Origin: Zeaxanthinibacter enoshimensis
Lineage (GTDB): Bacteria; Bacteroidota; Bacteroidia; Flavobacteriales; Flavobacteriaceae
Assembly (NCBI RefSeq): GCF_004362865.1
Contig: NZ_SNYI01000003.1
Coordinates: 124,001-188,000 of the forward strand
DNA: 64,000 nucleotides
Direction of reading: 5' to 3'
Part shown: positions 1 to 8,265 of the stretch, piece by piece
Layout of the letters: the number at the start of each line of letters is the position of its first letter
How positions within the stretch are numbered: position 1 is the first letter of the stretch
Notes under the pieces: model-generated
Told to the model about the DNA's origin: nothing
Database searches by the model: none
Seen by the model: the letters and a program-made list of their open reading frames with translations, nothing else
Translations under genes and position numbers: made by a program

Positions 1-342
1 GGCTTGCTCTCCGACCTCTCCCTTAAAACGGATATAGGGTTCTATTACGAACTCTATATTCCGAGCCTGCAATTTGTCGGCAAAGGCCTGGAAGCTGTCC
101 CAGGGAAGCACTACACCGTAATGGGGAACAGGAACCTGCTTCCCGTCAACGGGATTGGCATGTTGTTTTTCTTCAGATTTAGGTTTGTAGTGGATGACAA
201 GCTGGTGTCCAAAAAGATTGAAATCTACCCAGTGATCGCTGCTTCTGCCTTCCTCGCATTCCAGGACATCCCGGTAAAAGGCCCGGCATTCATCAAGGTT
301 GTGGACAGGAATCGCGACATGGAAAGGTGTAATGGTGCTCAT
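1..342 (-). CDS. VOC-superfamily (glyoxalase-like) protein, C-terminus beyond window
   Basis: The reading frame opens with ATG at 342 and runs off the left edge, so only the first 114 residues are visible. The start [19 protein letters not shown] is the usual first beta strand and helix of a vicinal-oxygen-chelate module, with His8 in a metal-ligand position, followed by [17 protein letters not shown] second half-module starts at [11 protein letters not shown]. Such proteins are metal-dependent isomerases, dioxygenases or resistance proteins; the substrate cannot be told from this part. It lies 5 nt behind the 82-residue gene on the same strand and is probably co-transcribed with it. Confidence 0.8.
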   Translation of the reverse strand, partial: MSTITPFHVAIPVHNLDECRAFYRDVLECEEGRSSDHWVDFNLFGHQLVIHYKPKSEEKQHANPVDGKQVPVPHYGVVLPWDSFQAFADKLQARNIEFVIEPYIRFKGEVGEQA

Positions 343-347
343 AGTAA

Positions 348-596
348 TCAGTTATTTCTTAATGCTTTTATCAATTCTTTTTTGGTCATCCTGGAACGGC
401 CTTCAATACCAATTTCTTTAGCTTTCTGGTAAAGTTCCTCCTTGGTTCGCTCTTCGTATTTAGAGGCATGGCCTCCTTTTTCTCCAGAGTTTTCTGTGTT
501 GGCGATCCGGGCTGCTTTTTCCTTGCTGTACCCTTTGTCCCTGAGGGCTTCGTATTGCTCCTCGTTCTTTACTGATGGAATATTATCTTTTGGCAT
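348..596 (-). CDS. Small SAP/Rho-N-like domain protein (DUF7218-like)
   Basis: An 82-residue, highly charged protein. The first half contains [15 protein letters not shown] and a Gly/Lys stretch ([14 protein letters not shown]). The second half, [30 protein letters not shown] in two pieces, has the helix-extended loop-helix look of SAP/HeH or Rho-N modules, which bind nucleic acid. Small proteins of this build are common in Bacteroidota; I assign no function beyond likely DNA or RNA binding. ATG at 596 is the only plausible start. The VOC gene follows after 5 nt. Confidence 0.75.
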   Translation of the reverse strand: MPKDNIPSVKNEEQYEALRDKGYSKEKAARIANTENSGEKGGHASKYEERTKEELYQKAKEIGIEGRSRMTKKELIKALRNN

Positions 597-668
597 CTCG
601 TTTTTATTTTAAATATAATAATTGCCAAGAGGTCATATTCTAAAACTACTGTTAAAGGGACAGGCACT

Positions 669-1508
669 TCACTCTTGCAGGAATGATATGATCTTCTGGT
701 TCACTTCTTCCTGGTGCATGGAATGACCCAGGCCTTCTGTGGTAACCAGAATACTGTTTTTCCAGTGCCTGTGAACTCTTTCCGAAGCGTGGTAAGGGGT
801 AATGGTATCAAACCGATCGTGGAACAACAATCCTGGAACCTGGCTTTCCCTGATAAACTTTGAGGAGGAGAATTCTTCTATCCTCACCCCAAACCTGCGT
901 CTCACATAAGATTCCAGCGATTCCATAACCTTTTCATTCAAGGTCAGGAGTGACTTAAAGTGTTCCATGATCTCGTGGAATTCAGAAGGGGATCCGATAG
1001 TCACTATCTTTTGTATCGGGAGCTGTGGAGCGCGGTAATGGGTATACAGGGTGGTCATTCCGCCCACAGAATGCCCTATGATGTATTCCGGCTGGTATTT
1101 CCCGGCCATATACCCCAGGCATTCGGAATAAAGCGGAACATGCAGGTACTGCCCGCTCGAATTTCCATGCCCGGGGGCATCAAATGCCAGGATGTTGAAA
1201 CCGGCGTCCCCCAGGTAGTGGATAAGGTTTTTCCATCGAGAGCTGTTGCTTTCCCATCCGTGTACCAGGAGGACAGTGTTACCGGGCCCAGGCCAATGAT
1301 ACACCTGGATCTTGTGGCCGGAGACAATTTCGGTAGTTGTTTTGGATTGTTCTAGGAATTCCTGTTGTTCCCGGGTAGGCCTGCCTTTCCTGACCTTGGA
1401 AAAGGTTTTAAATGCCTGCCGGGCGGCGAGGCCGGGATGCAGGTGCGATACGGTATTGAAAAAAATACCATAGGCGCGGGGGACATATTTCCGGATGTGT
1501 TTTTTCAT
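669..1508 (-). CDS. Alpha/beta-fold hydrolase
   Basis: A 279-residue serine hydrolase of the alpha/beta fold. VHGWESN at 82-88 supplies the oxyanion strand-loop, GHSVGG at 145-150 is the nucleophile elbow (Ser147), Asp231 or Asp234 in LLFHDRFD is the likely acid, and His262 in GLGHS is the catalytic base. The first 60 residues are basic and amphipathic, without a clear signal peptide, so the protein is probably cytoplasmic or membrane-associated. Esterase, lipase or lactonase activity would all fit; the substrate is unknown. It stands alone, separated from YitT by about 190 nt. Confidence 0.85.
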   Translation of the reverse strand: MKKHIRKYVPRAYGIFFNTVSHLHPGLAARQAFKTFSKVRKGRPTREQQEFLEQSKTTTEIVSGHKIQVYHWPGPGNTVLLVHGWESNSSRWKNLIHYLGDAGFNILAFDAPGHGNSSGQYLHVPLYSECLGYMAGKYQPEYIIGHSVGGMTTLYTHYRAPQLPIQKIVTIGSPSEFHEIMEHFKSLLTLNEKVMESLESYVRRRFGVRIEEFSSSKFIRESQVPGLLFHDRFDTITPYHASERVHRHWKNSILVTTEGLGHSMHQEEVNQKIISFLQE

Positions 1509-1695
1509 GAGACCTTCTGAACGGTCAAAAATACGAAATGCCGCCCATTCTCAGTCGGATCCGGCTGCATGTTTGCTGCAGCCAAAAACCGTAAATTTCC
1601 GGCAGGGGAGGGGGCTTGTCCCCAGGCCCGTTCAACAAGTGGCACGTATAAGTAACCACTGCACCACACCTTCCAACGTGCATTCCCGGAAGGGA

Positions 1696-2670
1696 TCAGA
1701 TATTCAAAGGTCTTTTCTTGATCATCCCGCCTTTCAGGTCTTTTACGAGGTCCATGACAATAAAAGCTTTCTTGTCGATCTTATCGATCTCAGTACTTAG
1801 TCTTGCTAATTCCAGCCTGGTTACTACGGTATAGATAATTTCAGTTTCTTTCCGGCTTCCCCCGTATTTACTGTAGCCTTGTTTCCCCATGTAGATGGTA
1901 CACGCCCTGCCCATTTTTTCGGTCAGCATCAACCGGATGGCCTCGTGTTGGTCAGAGATAATGGTAACTCCAATATATTCTTCTACCCCGTCTACTACGT
2001 AATTAACCGTTTTGGCCGCCACAAGGTAGGTGAGAATAGCGTATAAAGCAGTTTCCACACCCAGTAAATAGGCTCCCGCGGAGAAAATCAGCAGGTTGAT
2101 CAGCAGCAGCGCATCCCCGACGGTAATATGCCATTTCCTGCTCAGGTAGATCGCCAGTACTTCCGTACCGTCAATGACACCGCCACCCCGCATAGCCATC
2201 CCGATCCCGAGACCCAGGAAGAATCCACCAAAGACGGAGATCAGTAATTTGTCATCGGTAACTACAGGGTAGGGTATAAAATGAACTACAATTGCCAGGG
2301 CAAGGATAGCTACGATACTTTTGATTGCAAATTTCCGACCTATGGTCCTGGCGCCTAAAAAGAGAAACGGCAGGTTGATAAGTAGCAGGAGGAGACCCAG
2401 CGGCCAGCCCGAAAGCACCCGGATCAGGAGCGAGAGACCGGTAGCGCCTCCATCGATGAAATCGTTCGGTAATAAAAAACCCTTTAACCCAAAACCTGCA
2501 GCCGCGACCCCGATCATCAGGTAAAGTAATTCCTTTAAAAAATGGACCAATTCTACCTGTTCCAACCGAATTTCACTGACCAGGTCTTTCTGTGTATAGA
2601 CACCCTGATGTTTTTTACCGAGTTTGCGTTTGGCTCTTTCAAGCAGGAAATAATGTAAGAATGGGTTCAT
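1696..2670 (-). CDS. YitT-family membrane protein
   Basis: A 324-residue integral membrane protein. After a charged N-terminal helix (1-45) come five or so hydrophobic segments between about 45 and 215, with the family's glycine-rich GFLLPNDFIDGGATGLSLL and a GGGVIDGTEVLA loop. The C-terminal soluble part, about 230-320, contains the DUF2179-like sequence IIYTVVTRLELARLSTEIDK. Length and domain order match the YitT/DUF161 family, whose transport role is not settled. The gene for the lipoprotein lies just upstream on the same strand (23-nt gap). Confidence 0.88.
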   Translation of the reverse strand: MNPFLHYFLLERAKRKLGKKHQGVYTQKDLVSEIRLEQVELVHFLKELLYLMIGVAAAGFGLKGFLLPNDFIDGGATGLSLLIRVLSGWPLGLLLLLINLPFLFLGARTIGRKFAIKSIVAILALAIVVHFIPYPVVTDDKLLISVFGGFFLGLGIGMAMRGGGVIDGTEVLAIYLSRKWHITVGDALLLINLLIFSAGAYLLGVETALYAILTYLVAAKTVNYVVDGVEEYIGVTIISDQHEAIRLMLTEKMGRACTIYMGKQGYSKYGGSRKETEIIYTVVTRLELARLSTEIDKIDKKAFIVMDLVKDLKGGMIKKRPLNI

Positions 2671-2693
2671 ACAGTGTGTCTTTTATAGGGGGA

Positions 2694-3248
2694 TTATTCC
2701 CAGCCTACCATCATATATTTGATTCTGGCAGCATCGGGGATCTGTACCGCTTCTATCTGGATATTGGGATTATAGCGCAGGTTTTCCGGGAGCTCTTTCC
2801 TGTCTATCGTAAAATAAACGTCGCTTTCTTTAATGAAGACTACCACGTTATTTCTGAAAGTCACCAGTTTTTTAATGGTGTAATTGTCCCTGATATCCTT
2901 AAATGTACTATTCAGGCTGATGCCCTTTTTTGTCCTGAACCGGGGGTCATGGATATTGATATTTTCAATGGTTTTAAGGCTGTCAGATCCCGGGGTCAGG
3001 GTCAGCAGGTGTTTCCCGCCTTTTTCATAGACCTTAACCCGCGGATCTGTGGATCCAAAACCTGGAGTTGCCGAATCCCTCACTAGTGAGTCTCCCGAAT
3101 AGACGGCATCCAATTCTCCCAAGGGAGTAGTATGTTGTAATAACCCAACATGATCAACGCCGATCTCAAATTTATTTTCTTTTTCGTTTTGGCACGCTGA
3201 AAGCGCAAACAGGGCAGCTACAGCTGCCGTCATGGTTTTTTTGTTCAT
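2694..3248 (-). CDS. Lipoprotein of unknown function
   Basis: A 184-residue protein with a lipoprotein signal: a basic MNKK start, hydrophobic stretch and lipobox LSAC with Cys19. The mature part is beta-rich and begins with FEIGVDHVGLLQHTTPLGEL, which weakly recalls the DUF1131/YfeY type of envelope lipoprotein; I cannot confirm that by eye. It sits between the HerA-like ATPase (6 nt upstream) and the YitT gene (23 nt downstream) on one strand, so the three probably form an operon. Lipoproteins of this kind are expected to face the periplasm. Confidence 0.75.
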   Translation of the reverse strand: MNKKTMTAAVAALFALSACQNEKENKFEIGVDHVGLLQHTTPLGELDAVYSGDSLVRDSATPGFGSTDPRVKVYEKGGKHLLTLTPGSDSLKTIENINIHDPRFRTKKGISLNSTFKDIRDNYTIKKLVTFRNNVVVFIKESDVYFTIDRKELPENLRYNPNIQIEAVQIPDAARIKYMMVGWE

Positions 3249-3254
3249 TGGTAA

Positions 3255-4781
3255 TTAACGGATAACTTTTTTTAATACACCCAGTACTCCACGGATAAAT
3301 GTGGCACTGGTCAAAACTTTAACAATCGGATCCTGGCGGGTACTCCTTCGCCGGGAGGTGCCGGAACGTGATTGTCGTTTCTTTTCACTGGCTTCTTGTT
3401 CGGCTTCTTTCTCTGCCTCTTTTTCAGCTAGCTCAATCTTTTCATTGAGAAGTTCATAGGCACTTTCCCTGTCTATGGTCTCATTATATTTTTTAACCAG
3501 TTTGGAGTTGTCGATAACTTCGGCCAGCTCCGATGAGGTCAGGATGTCCATCCGGCTCATTGGTGCCCTGAGCAGGGTTGCTGCCAGGGGTGTGGGCCGG
3601 CCTTTTTCATCCAGGGCAGAGATCAGTGCCTCTCCTATTCCAAGCGAGGTGAGAACCTCCTTGGTATCGTAATATTCAGAATCAGGGTAATTCTCGGCAG
3701 TAAGTTTAATGGCTTTCCTATCCCGTGCGGTAAAAGCACGGAGTGCGTGTTGTACTTTAAGACCCAGTTGCGCCAGCACTTCGTTGGGAACATCAGTTGG
3801 GTTCTGGGTGACAAAATACAAGCCTATACCTTTGGATCGTATTAACTTAACGATGCTTTCTATCTGCTCCAGTAAGGCTTTGGAGGCTTCCTTGAAAATG
3901 AGGTGCGCCTCGTCGATAAAGAGGATCAGTTCCGGCCTGTCGCTATCGCCCTGTTCCGGGAAACGGTCGTAGACCTCTGCCAGCAGGCTGAGCATAAAAG
4001 TGGAAAACAGCTTTGGTTTGTCCTGTATGTCGGTCAGCCGGATGATATTAATATATCCCCTCCCGTTTTCATCGATCCGGGTAAGATCGTCAACTTCGAA
4101 GGATTTTTCCCCGAAGAAAAGATCTGCGCCCTGCTGCTCTAATTCGATCACTTTCCTCAGGATAGTCCCCGTAGAGCTTGTGGAAATTCTCCCGTAATCT
4201 TTGGCAAATTCTTTCTTCCCTTCCCCGGTAGCGTATTGCAGTACCTTTTTAAAATCCTTCAGGTCTAATAAAGGCAGCTTATTATCATCACAATATTTAA
4301 AGATCACTGCAACGATACCTTCCTGGGTAACGGACAGGTCCAGGATCCTGGACAATAATACCGGCCCGAATTCGGACACGGTGGCCCTTAATTTCACCCC
4401 GTCCTGGTCAGAAAGTGAAAGGATCTCAACAGGAAAGGAGCTGGCGGTAAAAGGCAGGCCTATCTTTTCATGGCGCTCGTCGATCTTAGGATGTCCCGGG
4501 CTGGGCTGGGCAAGTCCGCTGAGGTCTCCCTTGAGATCCATCAGCAGTACGGGAATCCCTTTATTGGAGAGGTTTTCTGCAAGTACCTGTAAGGTCTTTG
4601 TTTTACCGGTCCCGGTGGCCCCGGCGATCAAACCATGCCTGTTCAGGGTTTTTAGAGGAATTCGGACATGCGCACCGGTAACAGCTTCACCATCCAACAT
4701 GGCCGCCCCCATAATAATGGCATCACCCTTAGTGGAATAACCCTTTTCAATATGGGTTTTGAATTCTTCTTTGGTGGTCAT
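3255..4781 (-). CDS. HerA-like ATPase, DUF853 family
   Basis: A P-loop ATPase of the HerA/FtsK group, DUF853 (YjgR-like) family. Walker A GATGTGKT lies about 54 residues after the chosen ATG, Walker B is LILFIDEAHLIF in the middle, and the sensor-like FVTQNPTDVP follows. The C-terminal 60 residues are strongly charged, with Glu/Lys then Arg/Ser-rich stretches. I take the ATG at 4781 (MTTKEEFKTHIE) because family homology seems to begin there; an in-frame ATG at 4829 adds 16 polar residues. HerA relatives remodel or translocate DNA or protein complexes; the role of this branch is not known. Divergent from queE. Confidence 0.88.
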   Translation of the reverse strand: MTTKEEFKTHIEKGYSTKGDAIIMGAAMLDGEAVTGAHVRIPLKTLNRHGLIAGATGTGKTKTLQVLAENLSNKGIPVLLMDLKGDLSGLAQPSPGHPKIDERHEKIGLPFTASSFPVEILSLSDQDGVKLRATVSEFGPVLLSRILDLSVTQEGIVAVIFKYCDDNKLPLLDLKDFKKVLQYATGEGKKEFAKDYGRISTSSTGTILRKVIELEQQGADLFFGEKSFEVDDLTRIDENGRGYINIIRLTDIQDKPKLFSTFMLSLLAEVYDRFPEQGDSDRPELILFIDEAHLIFKEASKALLEQIESIVKLIRSKGIGLYFVTQNPTDVPNEVLAQLGLKVQHALRAFTARDRKAIKLTAENYPDSEYYDTKEVLTSLGIGEALISALDEKGRPTPLAATLLRAPMSRMDILTSSELAEVIDNSKLVKKYNETIDRESAYELLNEKIELAEKEAEKEAEQEASEKKRQSRSGTSRRRSTRQDPIVKVLTSATFIRGVLGVLKKVIR

Positions 4782-4881
4782 TTGGTTATTTTTGATAAAA
4801 ATAGGGTAATTTTTGTTTGTAGCGTCCATGAACCGGGCCGAAAATTAGGCTTAATTGACCTGTAAACTATAGCTGAAACCT

Positions 4882-4889
4882 TATCTTTG
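4882..4889 (+). promoter_or_regulatory. Bacteroidota-type -7 box before queE
   Basis: TATCTTTG, matching the TAnnTTTG -7 consensus of Bacteroidota sigma factor, followed by CGCC and the queE ATG at 4894. This leaves almost no 5' leader. A TTGACC at 4855 could be the -33 element, although the spacing is longer than usual. Confidence 0.6.
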
Positions 4890-4893
4890 CGCC

Positions 4894-5526
4894 ATGGTTA
4901 CAACAACGATTTTAGAGCAGGTAGACAAGGGGCTTATGCTCCCGCTGATGGAGGAATTCTATACCATACAGGGCGAGGGGTTCCACAAGGGTACGGCTGC
5001 TTATTTTATACGGGTAGGAGGATGCGATGTGGGATGTCACTGGTGCGATGTAAAGGAAAGCTGGAATGCCGAGACCCATCCGCCCACGGCTATTGAACAG
5101 ATCGTTGAGAATGCCGCCAAATATTCCAAGACCATCGTGGTTACCGGCGGTGAGCCATTAACCTGGGACATGGGGCCGCTTACCCGTGCGCTCAAGGATA
5201 AAGGCCTGCAAATTCACATTGAAACTTCCGGGGCATACGAGCTTACCGGCCAGTGGGACTGGATCTGTCTTTCTCCAAAGAAGAATAAACTCCCGGAAGG
5301 GCCGGTTTACGATAAGGCGAACGAACTCAAAGTTATCGTCTATAACAAACACGACCTGATCTTCGCCGAAGAACAGGCAGCCAAGGTCAATAAGGACTGT
5401 ATCCTATATCTGCAACCCGAATGGAGTGTCAGGGACAAAGTAACCCCTATGATCGTCGATTATGTAATGGCTAACCCCAAATGGAAAGTGTCTTTACAGA
5501 CGCATAAGTATCTGAATATACCGTAG
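4894..5526 (+). CDS. queE: 7-carboxy-7-deazaguanine synthase
   Basis: A 210-residue radical-SAM enzyme that ring-contracts 6-carboxytetrahydropterin to 7-carboxy-7-deazaguanine in queuosine biosynthesis. The family's FYTIQGEG substrate motif lies at 22-29, and the iron-sulfur cluster cysteines are Cys44, Cys48 and Cys51 in a CX3CX2C pattern (GGCDVGCHWCD), as in QueE proteins. TGGEP at 84-88 is the SAM-contact motif. The start at 4894 is fixed by the -7 box directly upstream. No other queuosine gene is adjacent. The TAG stop is followed without a gap by the first composite repeat block. Confidence 0.95.
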   Translation: MVTTTILEQVDKGLMLPLMEEFYTIQGEGFHKGTAAYFIRVGGCDVGCHWCDVKESWNAETHPPTAIEQIVENAAKYSKTIVVTGGEPLTWDMGPLTRALKDKGLQIHIETSGAYELTGQWDWICLSPKKNKLPEGPVYDKANELKVIVYNKHDLIFAEEQAAKVNKDCILYLQPEWSVRDKVTPMIVDYVMANPKWKVSLQTHKYLNIP

Positions 5527-5715
5527 GGGTTCGAGGTTTGAAGTTCGAGGTTTGAGGTTCGAGGCGAGCCTTCGGCTGTTCGCGGTTCGCGGTTTGTGGT
5601 TTGCAAGACTTAACTTAACTCAGGATACATAAGTTGATGTTAGTAGCATGTCTACTCTGTCCCCATTGTCACCCTATGTCACTGTGTACCTATGTAACTT
5701 TGTCCCCCGTTGAAA
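5527..5715 (+). repeat. Composite intergenic repeat, block R1 (order A-B-C-D)
   Basis: Starts at the base after the queE stop codon. Part A (5527-5565) is a run of 7-mers of the TTYGAGG/TTYGAAG type, then a small palindrome AGCCTTCGGCT, then part B (5578-5605) of GGTTCGC/GGTTTGC 7-mers, then core C (about 5609-5652) with CAGGATACAT and GTTGATGTTAGTAGCATGTC, then part D (5653-5712) of TGTCCCC/TGTCACC and TACCTATG units. This is the reference copy to which the other blocks are compared. Confidence 0.85.
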
Positions 5716-5720
5716 AAAGA

Positions 5721-5803
5721 GAGGTCGCGTTCCCGGCATAAGCCAGGGAAACAGCAATAATTTCTTAACCTTTAAACTTTATGAAAAAATGCCTCGCGAC
5801 CTC
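5721..5803. other. Long inverted repeat enclosing a hairpin, possible structured RNA or terminator
   Basis: GAGGTCGCG at 5721-5729 is the exact reverse complement of CGCGACCTC at 5795-5803, 65 nt apart. Just inside the left arm, TTCCCGGC-ATAA-GCCAGGGAA (5730-5750) forms a second hairpin with one bulged A. Read on the minus strand the outer arm is followed by CTTTTTT, as in an intrinsic terminator, so it may end transcripts of the metalloprotease gene; the loop is far longer than usual for that. Confidence 0.45.
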
Positions 5804-5977
5804 AGATCTTTATGAAGGATGTTATTATTATCTGAGTCGGTTTTCTTAGTTCGACTTTACAAATTGTAAGAAGAAAAAGAAAGCTAAGATATAAAATCCG
5901 TATTATTTGTAGATAAATTCTTTCTTAAAATAGGGGGTTGTGGCAGGAAATATATATTTGCCGTCTCGGGCTATAAC

Positions 5978-6820
5978 CTATCTGCCCCCGTTGGCCTGCA
6001 GGTCCAGCAGGCACTCATTGTCCAGTTCAGGAACTGCGGCGAGGCCTTTACTGGCGCGGGATTGCAGCATTTTAGCCATCGCGTTCCCAAATTGTAATTC
6101 GGCCCGCATAAGGCATCCATCGGTAACACAGTGACTCCCCGCATCCGGGTCCTCGTGATCATTGACCATTTCTGTCCCCAGGTTTACGAGGCCAAAGAGA
6201 TGGCCAAATTCGTGGTGCAGGGTGGCTGTTTCCAGGTCGGCATTCGAGATAAATGCACTCCTGGCGGCCAGGTTCCTGATGGTCTGCTCAAAAATGACCA
6301 TAGAGGTATTGCGATATACCGCTCCCAGGGTGACACGCCCTTCTTCCTCTTCATCACCTTCAGAAGGAACGTCTGCAAAGTAGATGTAAATGGCAAGGGT
6401 GTTGCCCGAGTTGTATGCCGTACGGTTCTCAGACTCCAGGTCAGCGATCTCCTGGGTGGTGAGGTTTTCTTCCCCGGGCGAAGGAAGTGAAAGGTATTCT
6501 ACAGTGATGTTCTGCTTAAAGGTTCTTTCCTGCAAAAAGCTTACAAAATTAGCCATAGCTTCGTCTGTTGGCTTAAATCCTTCCACGTAAGCGACTTCTA
6601 TTAACAGGTTGTCAAATTCCGCGTTGGAAAGTATATCATTGGCAGACGCCCCGGTGGCTTTCAGGTTTGCGGTCTTGTCTATTACCGGTTCAGGGTCCAC
6701 GGTCTGCATGGGTACACCGTCCTGGTTGCTCGACTTTGAGCACGCCATCACCAGGATAAGGATCACCCATGCCAGCTTATTAAAGTTCTTCAATGATCTA
6801 AACATAATTTTCTTTTTCAA
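5978..6820 (-). CDS. Lipoprotein zinc metalloprotease
   Basis: A 280-residue protein with a basic N-terminus, hydrophobic segment and lipobox MAC (Cys27), so it is expected to be an envelope lipoprotein. The motif HHEFGHLFGLVN begins at about residue 202 and gives the HEXXH zinc site (203-207) in a metzincin-like HEXXHXXG context with Asn rather than His at the end, as in Bacteroidota proteins annotated membrane metalloprotease. Cysteines in SHCVTDGCLM after it may form a disulfide. An alternative start (MFRSL) lies 5 codons in. Substrate unknown. Confidence 0.85.
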   Translation of the reverse strand: MKKKIMFRSLKNFNKLAWVILILVMACSKSSNQDGVPMQTVDPEPVIDKTANLKATGASANDILSNAEFDNLLIEVAYVEGFKPTDEAMANFVSFLQERTFKQNITVEYLSLPSPGEENLTTQEIADLESENRTAYNSGNTLAIYIYFADVPSEGDEEEEGRVTLGAVYRNTSMVIFEQTIRNLAARSAFISNADLETATLHHEFGHLFGLVNLGTEMVNDHEDPDAGSHCVTDGCLMRAELQFGNAMAKMLQSRASKGLAAVPELDNECLLDLQANGGR

Positions 6821-6858
6821 AGACCCCCTTAAAATAGGATAACGGGGATAATAGCAAT

Positions 6859-7590
6859 TTAGTCTTCAGCCGGAATTAACCTGGCTAAATAGTCGTAGTG
6901 TTCGCCATAACTTACAAGTTCACAGATAAATCTGTTTGCCTTTGCCGCTTTTTCAAGCGATCTGAAATCGAGATAAAGCCAATGGAAAGGAGCCGACTCC
7001 TGCCCTTTGTATTCCATCTTAAAGATAACCTCTCCGTAATAAATATCGTTATCCGGCACCAGGAATCCTCCATCGACATCCTCCTCGTACATATAAATGA
7101 TGTCGCTGGAATCGATCAGGATCTGACCGCCAGGGGCTAACAAAGATTTCAATTTCTGCAGGAATGCGTCAACCTCCTCCATGCGACCCGCCAGGCCAAT
7201 GCCATTCATCAATAGTAACAAGGTATCAAAATTTGTACCATTATAATCTTTGAGTTCTGCTAAGGCTCTTTTTTTCAAACCCCGAAGCCGGCTTACAGCA
7301 ATGGCACCCCTGGATTGGTCGAGACCTGTTACATCCATTCCTTTCTCCTGCAGGTACAGCGCATGGCTGCCTGCACCCGAACCTATATCCAGGACCTTTC
7401 CGCGGCATAATTCCAGTGCCCGTTGTTCTATGACAGGCATACCATTAAAGTCACGAAAGAGGTATTCCAATGGCATCTCGTCTTCTATCCACTCCTCGTA
7501 ACCGTTGAGTTTCATGTAAGTGATCAATGGGTCACCGCTATTTCCTTTAAAATGGTCTCTAAGGGCTGTGCCCAGGACATCCTTGTTCAT
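6859..7590 (-). CDS. Class I SAM-dependent methyltransferase
   Basis: A 243-residue protein. Motif I, KVLDIGSGAGSHALYL at about 65-80, binds S-adenosylmethionine; VTGLDQS gives the acidic residue after strand 2, and FDTLLLLMNGIGLAG is motif IV, followed by LLAPGGQILIDSSDI, the strand 5 to 6 segment. The substrate cannot be told. It is on the same strand as the metalloprotease (38-nt gap) and divergent from the cysteine-cluster gene. The start at 7590 gives MNKDVLGTAL and no better start is seen. Confidence 0.88.
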   Translation of the reverse strand: MNKDVLGTALRDHFKGNSGDPLITYMKLNGYEEWIEDEMPLEYLFRDFNGMPVIEQRALELCRGKVLDIGSGAGSHALYLQEKGMDVTGLDQSRGAIAVSRLRGLKKRALAELKDYNGTNFDTLLLLMNGIGLAGRMEEVDAFLQKLKSLLAPGGQILIDSSDIIYMYEEDVDGGFLVPDNDIYYGEVIFKMEYKGQESAPFHWLYLDFRSLEKAAKANRFICELVSYGEHYDYLARLIPAED

Positions 7591-7726
7591 GAATAGGTTT
7601 TATGGTTCAAAACTACCTATTTATTTCTTTCGCTTAGCCGTTGTTCAGTAGTAAAGTGGTTACTTTGCAGTCGCAAAACGGTCGTGTTCCCTGGAGGGAT
7701 ATACCTGGAATTCAACGAACAGCGCT

Positions 7727-8221
7727 ATGGAAGAGGAGCTACGGCAATTACCTGCAAAAGCTAAGGAAAAGAGGAAAGAGAATGCGAAATACCTCGCAAA
7801 ACTCAAGAAAAAACCGCCAAAAGATTTGGATAAGGTGATGGTGGAGCTGCATTCGGAAGAATTCAGTCGCACAGATTGCCTGGATTGTGCTAATTGTTGT
7901 AAGACCACCGGGCCGCTGTTCACCAATACGGATATTGAGCGCATTGCCAAGCACCTGCGAATGAAACCGGGAGCTTTCGTGGAAACATATCTCCGGATAG
8001 ATGAAGATGGGGACCATGTACTGCAGCAAGTGCCCTGTACCTTCCTGGGGCCGGATAACAAATGTTTTATTTACGATGTACGGCCAAAAGCCTGCCGGGA
8101 ATATCCCCATACGGATCGCAAGAAGTTTCACCAGATCGGGAAACTGACCCTGCAAAATGTAGCAATCTGCCCGGCCGCCTATAATATCGTGGAAAAAATG
8201 AAGGCCAGCGTTAAAGTCTGA
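7727..8221 (+). CDS. YkgJ-family cysteine-cluster protein
   Basis: A 164-residue protein whose core has CLDCANCC (Cys51, 54, 57, 58), VPCTFLGPDNKC and KACREYP, the cysteine pattern of the YkgJ/UPF0153 family that probably binds zinc or an iron-sulfur cluster. The first 45 residues form a very basic, probably coiled or helical segment. A last cysteine is in AICPAAY near the C-terminus. Function unknown in the family. It is followed after 44 nt by the sterol-desaturase-like gene on the same strand. Confidence 0.88.
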   Translation: MEEELRQLPAKAKEKRKENAKYLAKLKKKPPKDLDKVMVELHSEEFSRTDCLDCANCCKTTGPLFTNTDIERIAKHLRMKPGAFVETYLRIDEDGDHVLQQVPCTFLGPDNKCFIYDVRPKACREYPHTDRKKFHQIGKLTLQNVAICPAAYNIVEKMKASVKV

Positions 8222-8265
8222 GTCCCCATTTGGAAAATTATGACCGCAGACACTATCTTTAGGGA

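Noticed and set aside
4-432. 142-codon plus-strand ORF at the left edge
   Set aside because: It is the shadow of the VOC gene and the start of the next one; the minus-strand frame has a clear VOC motif and this frame has none.
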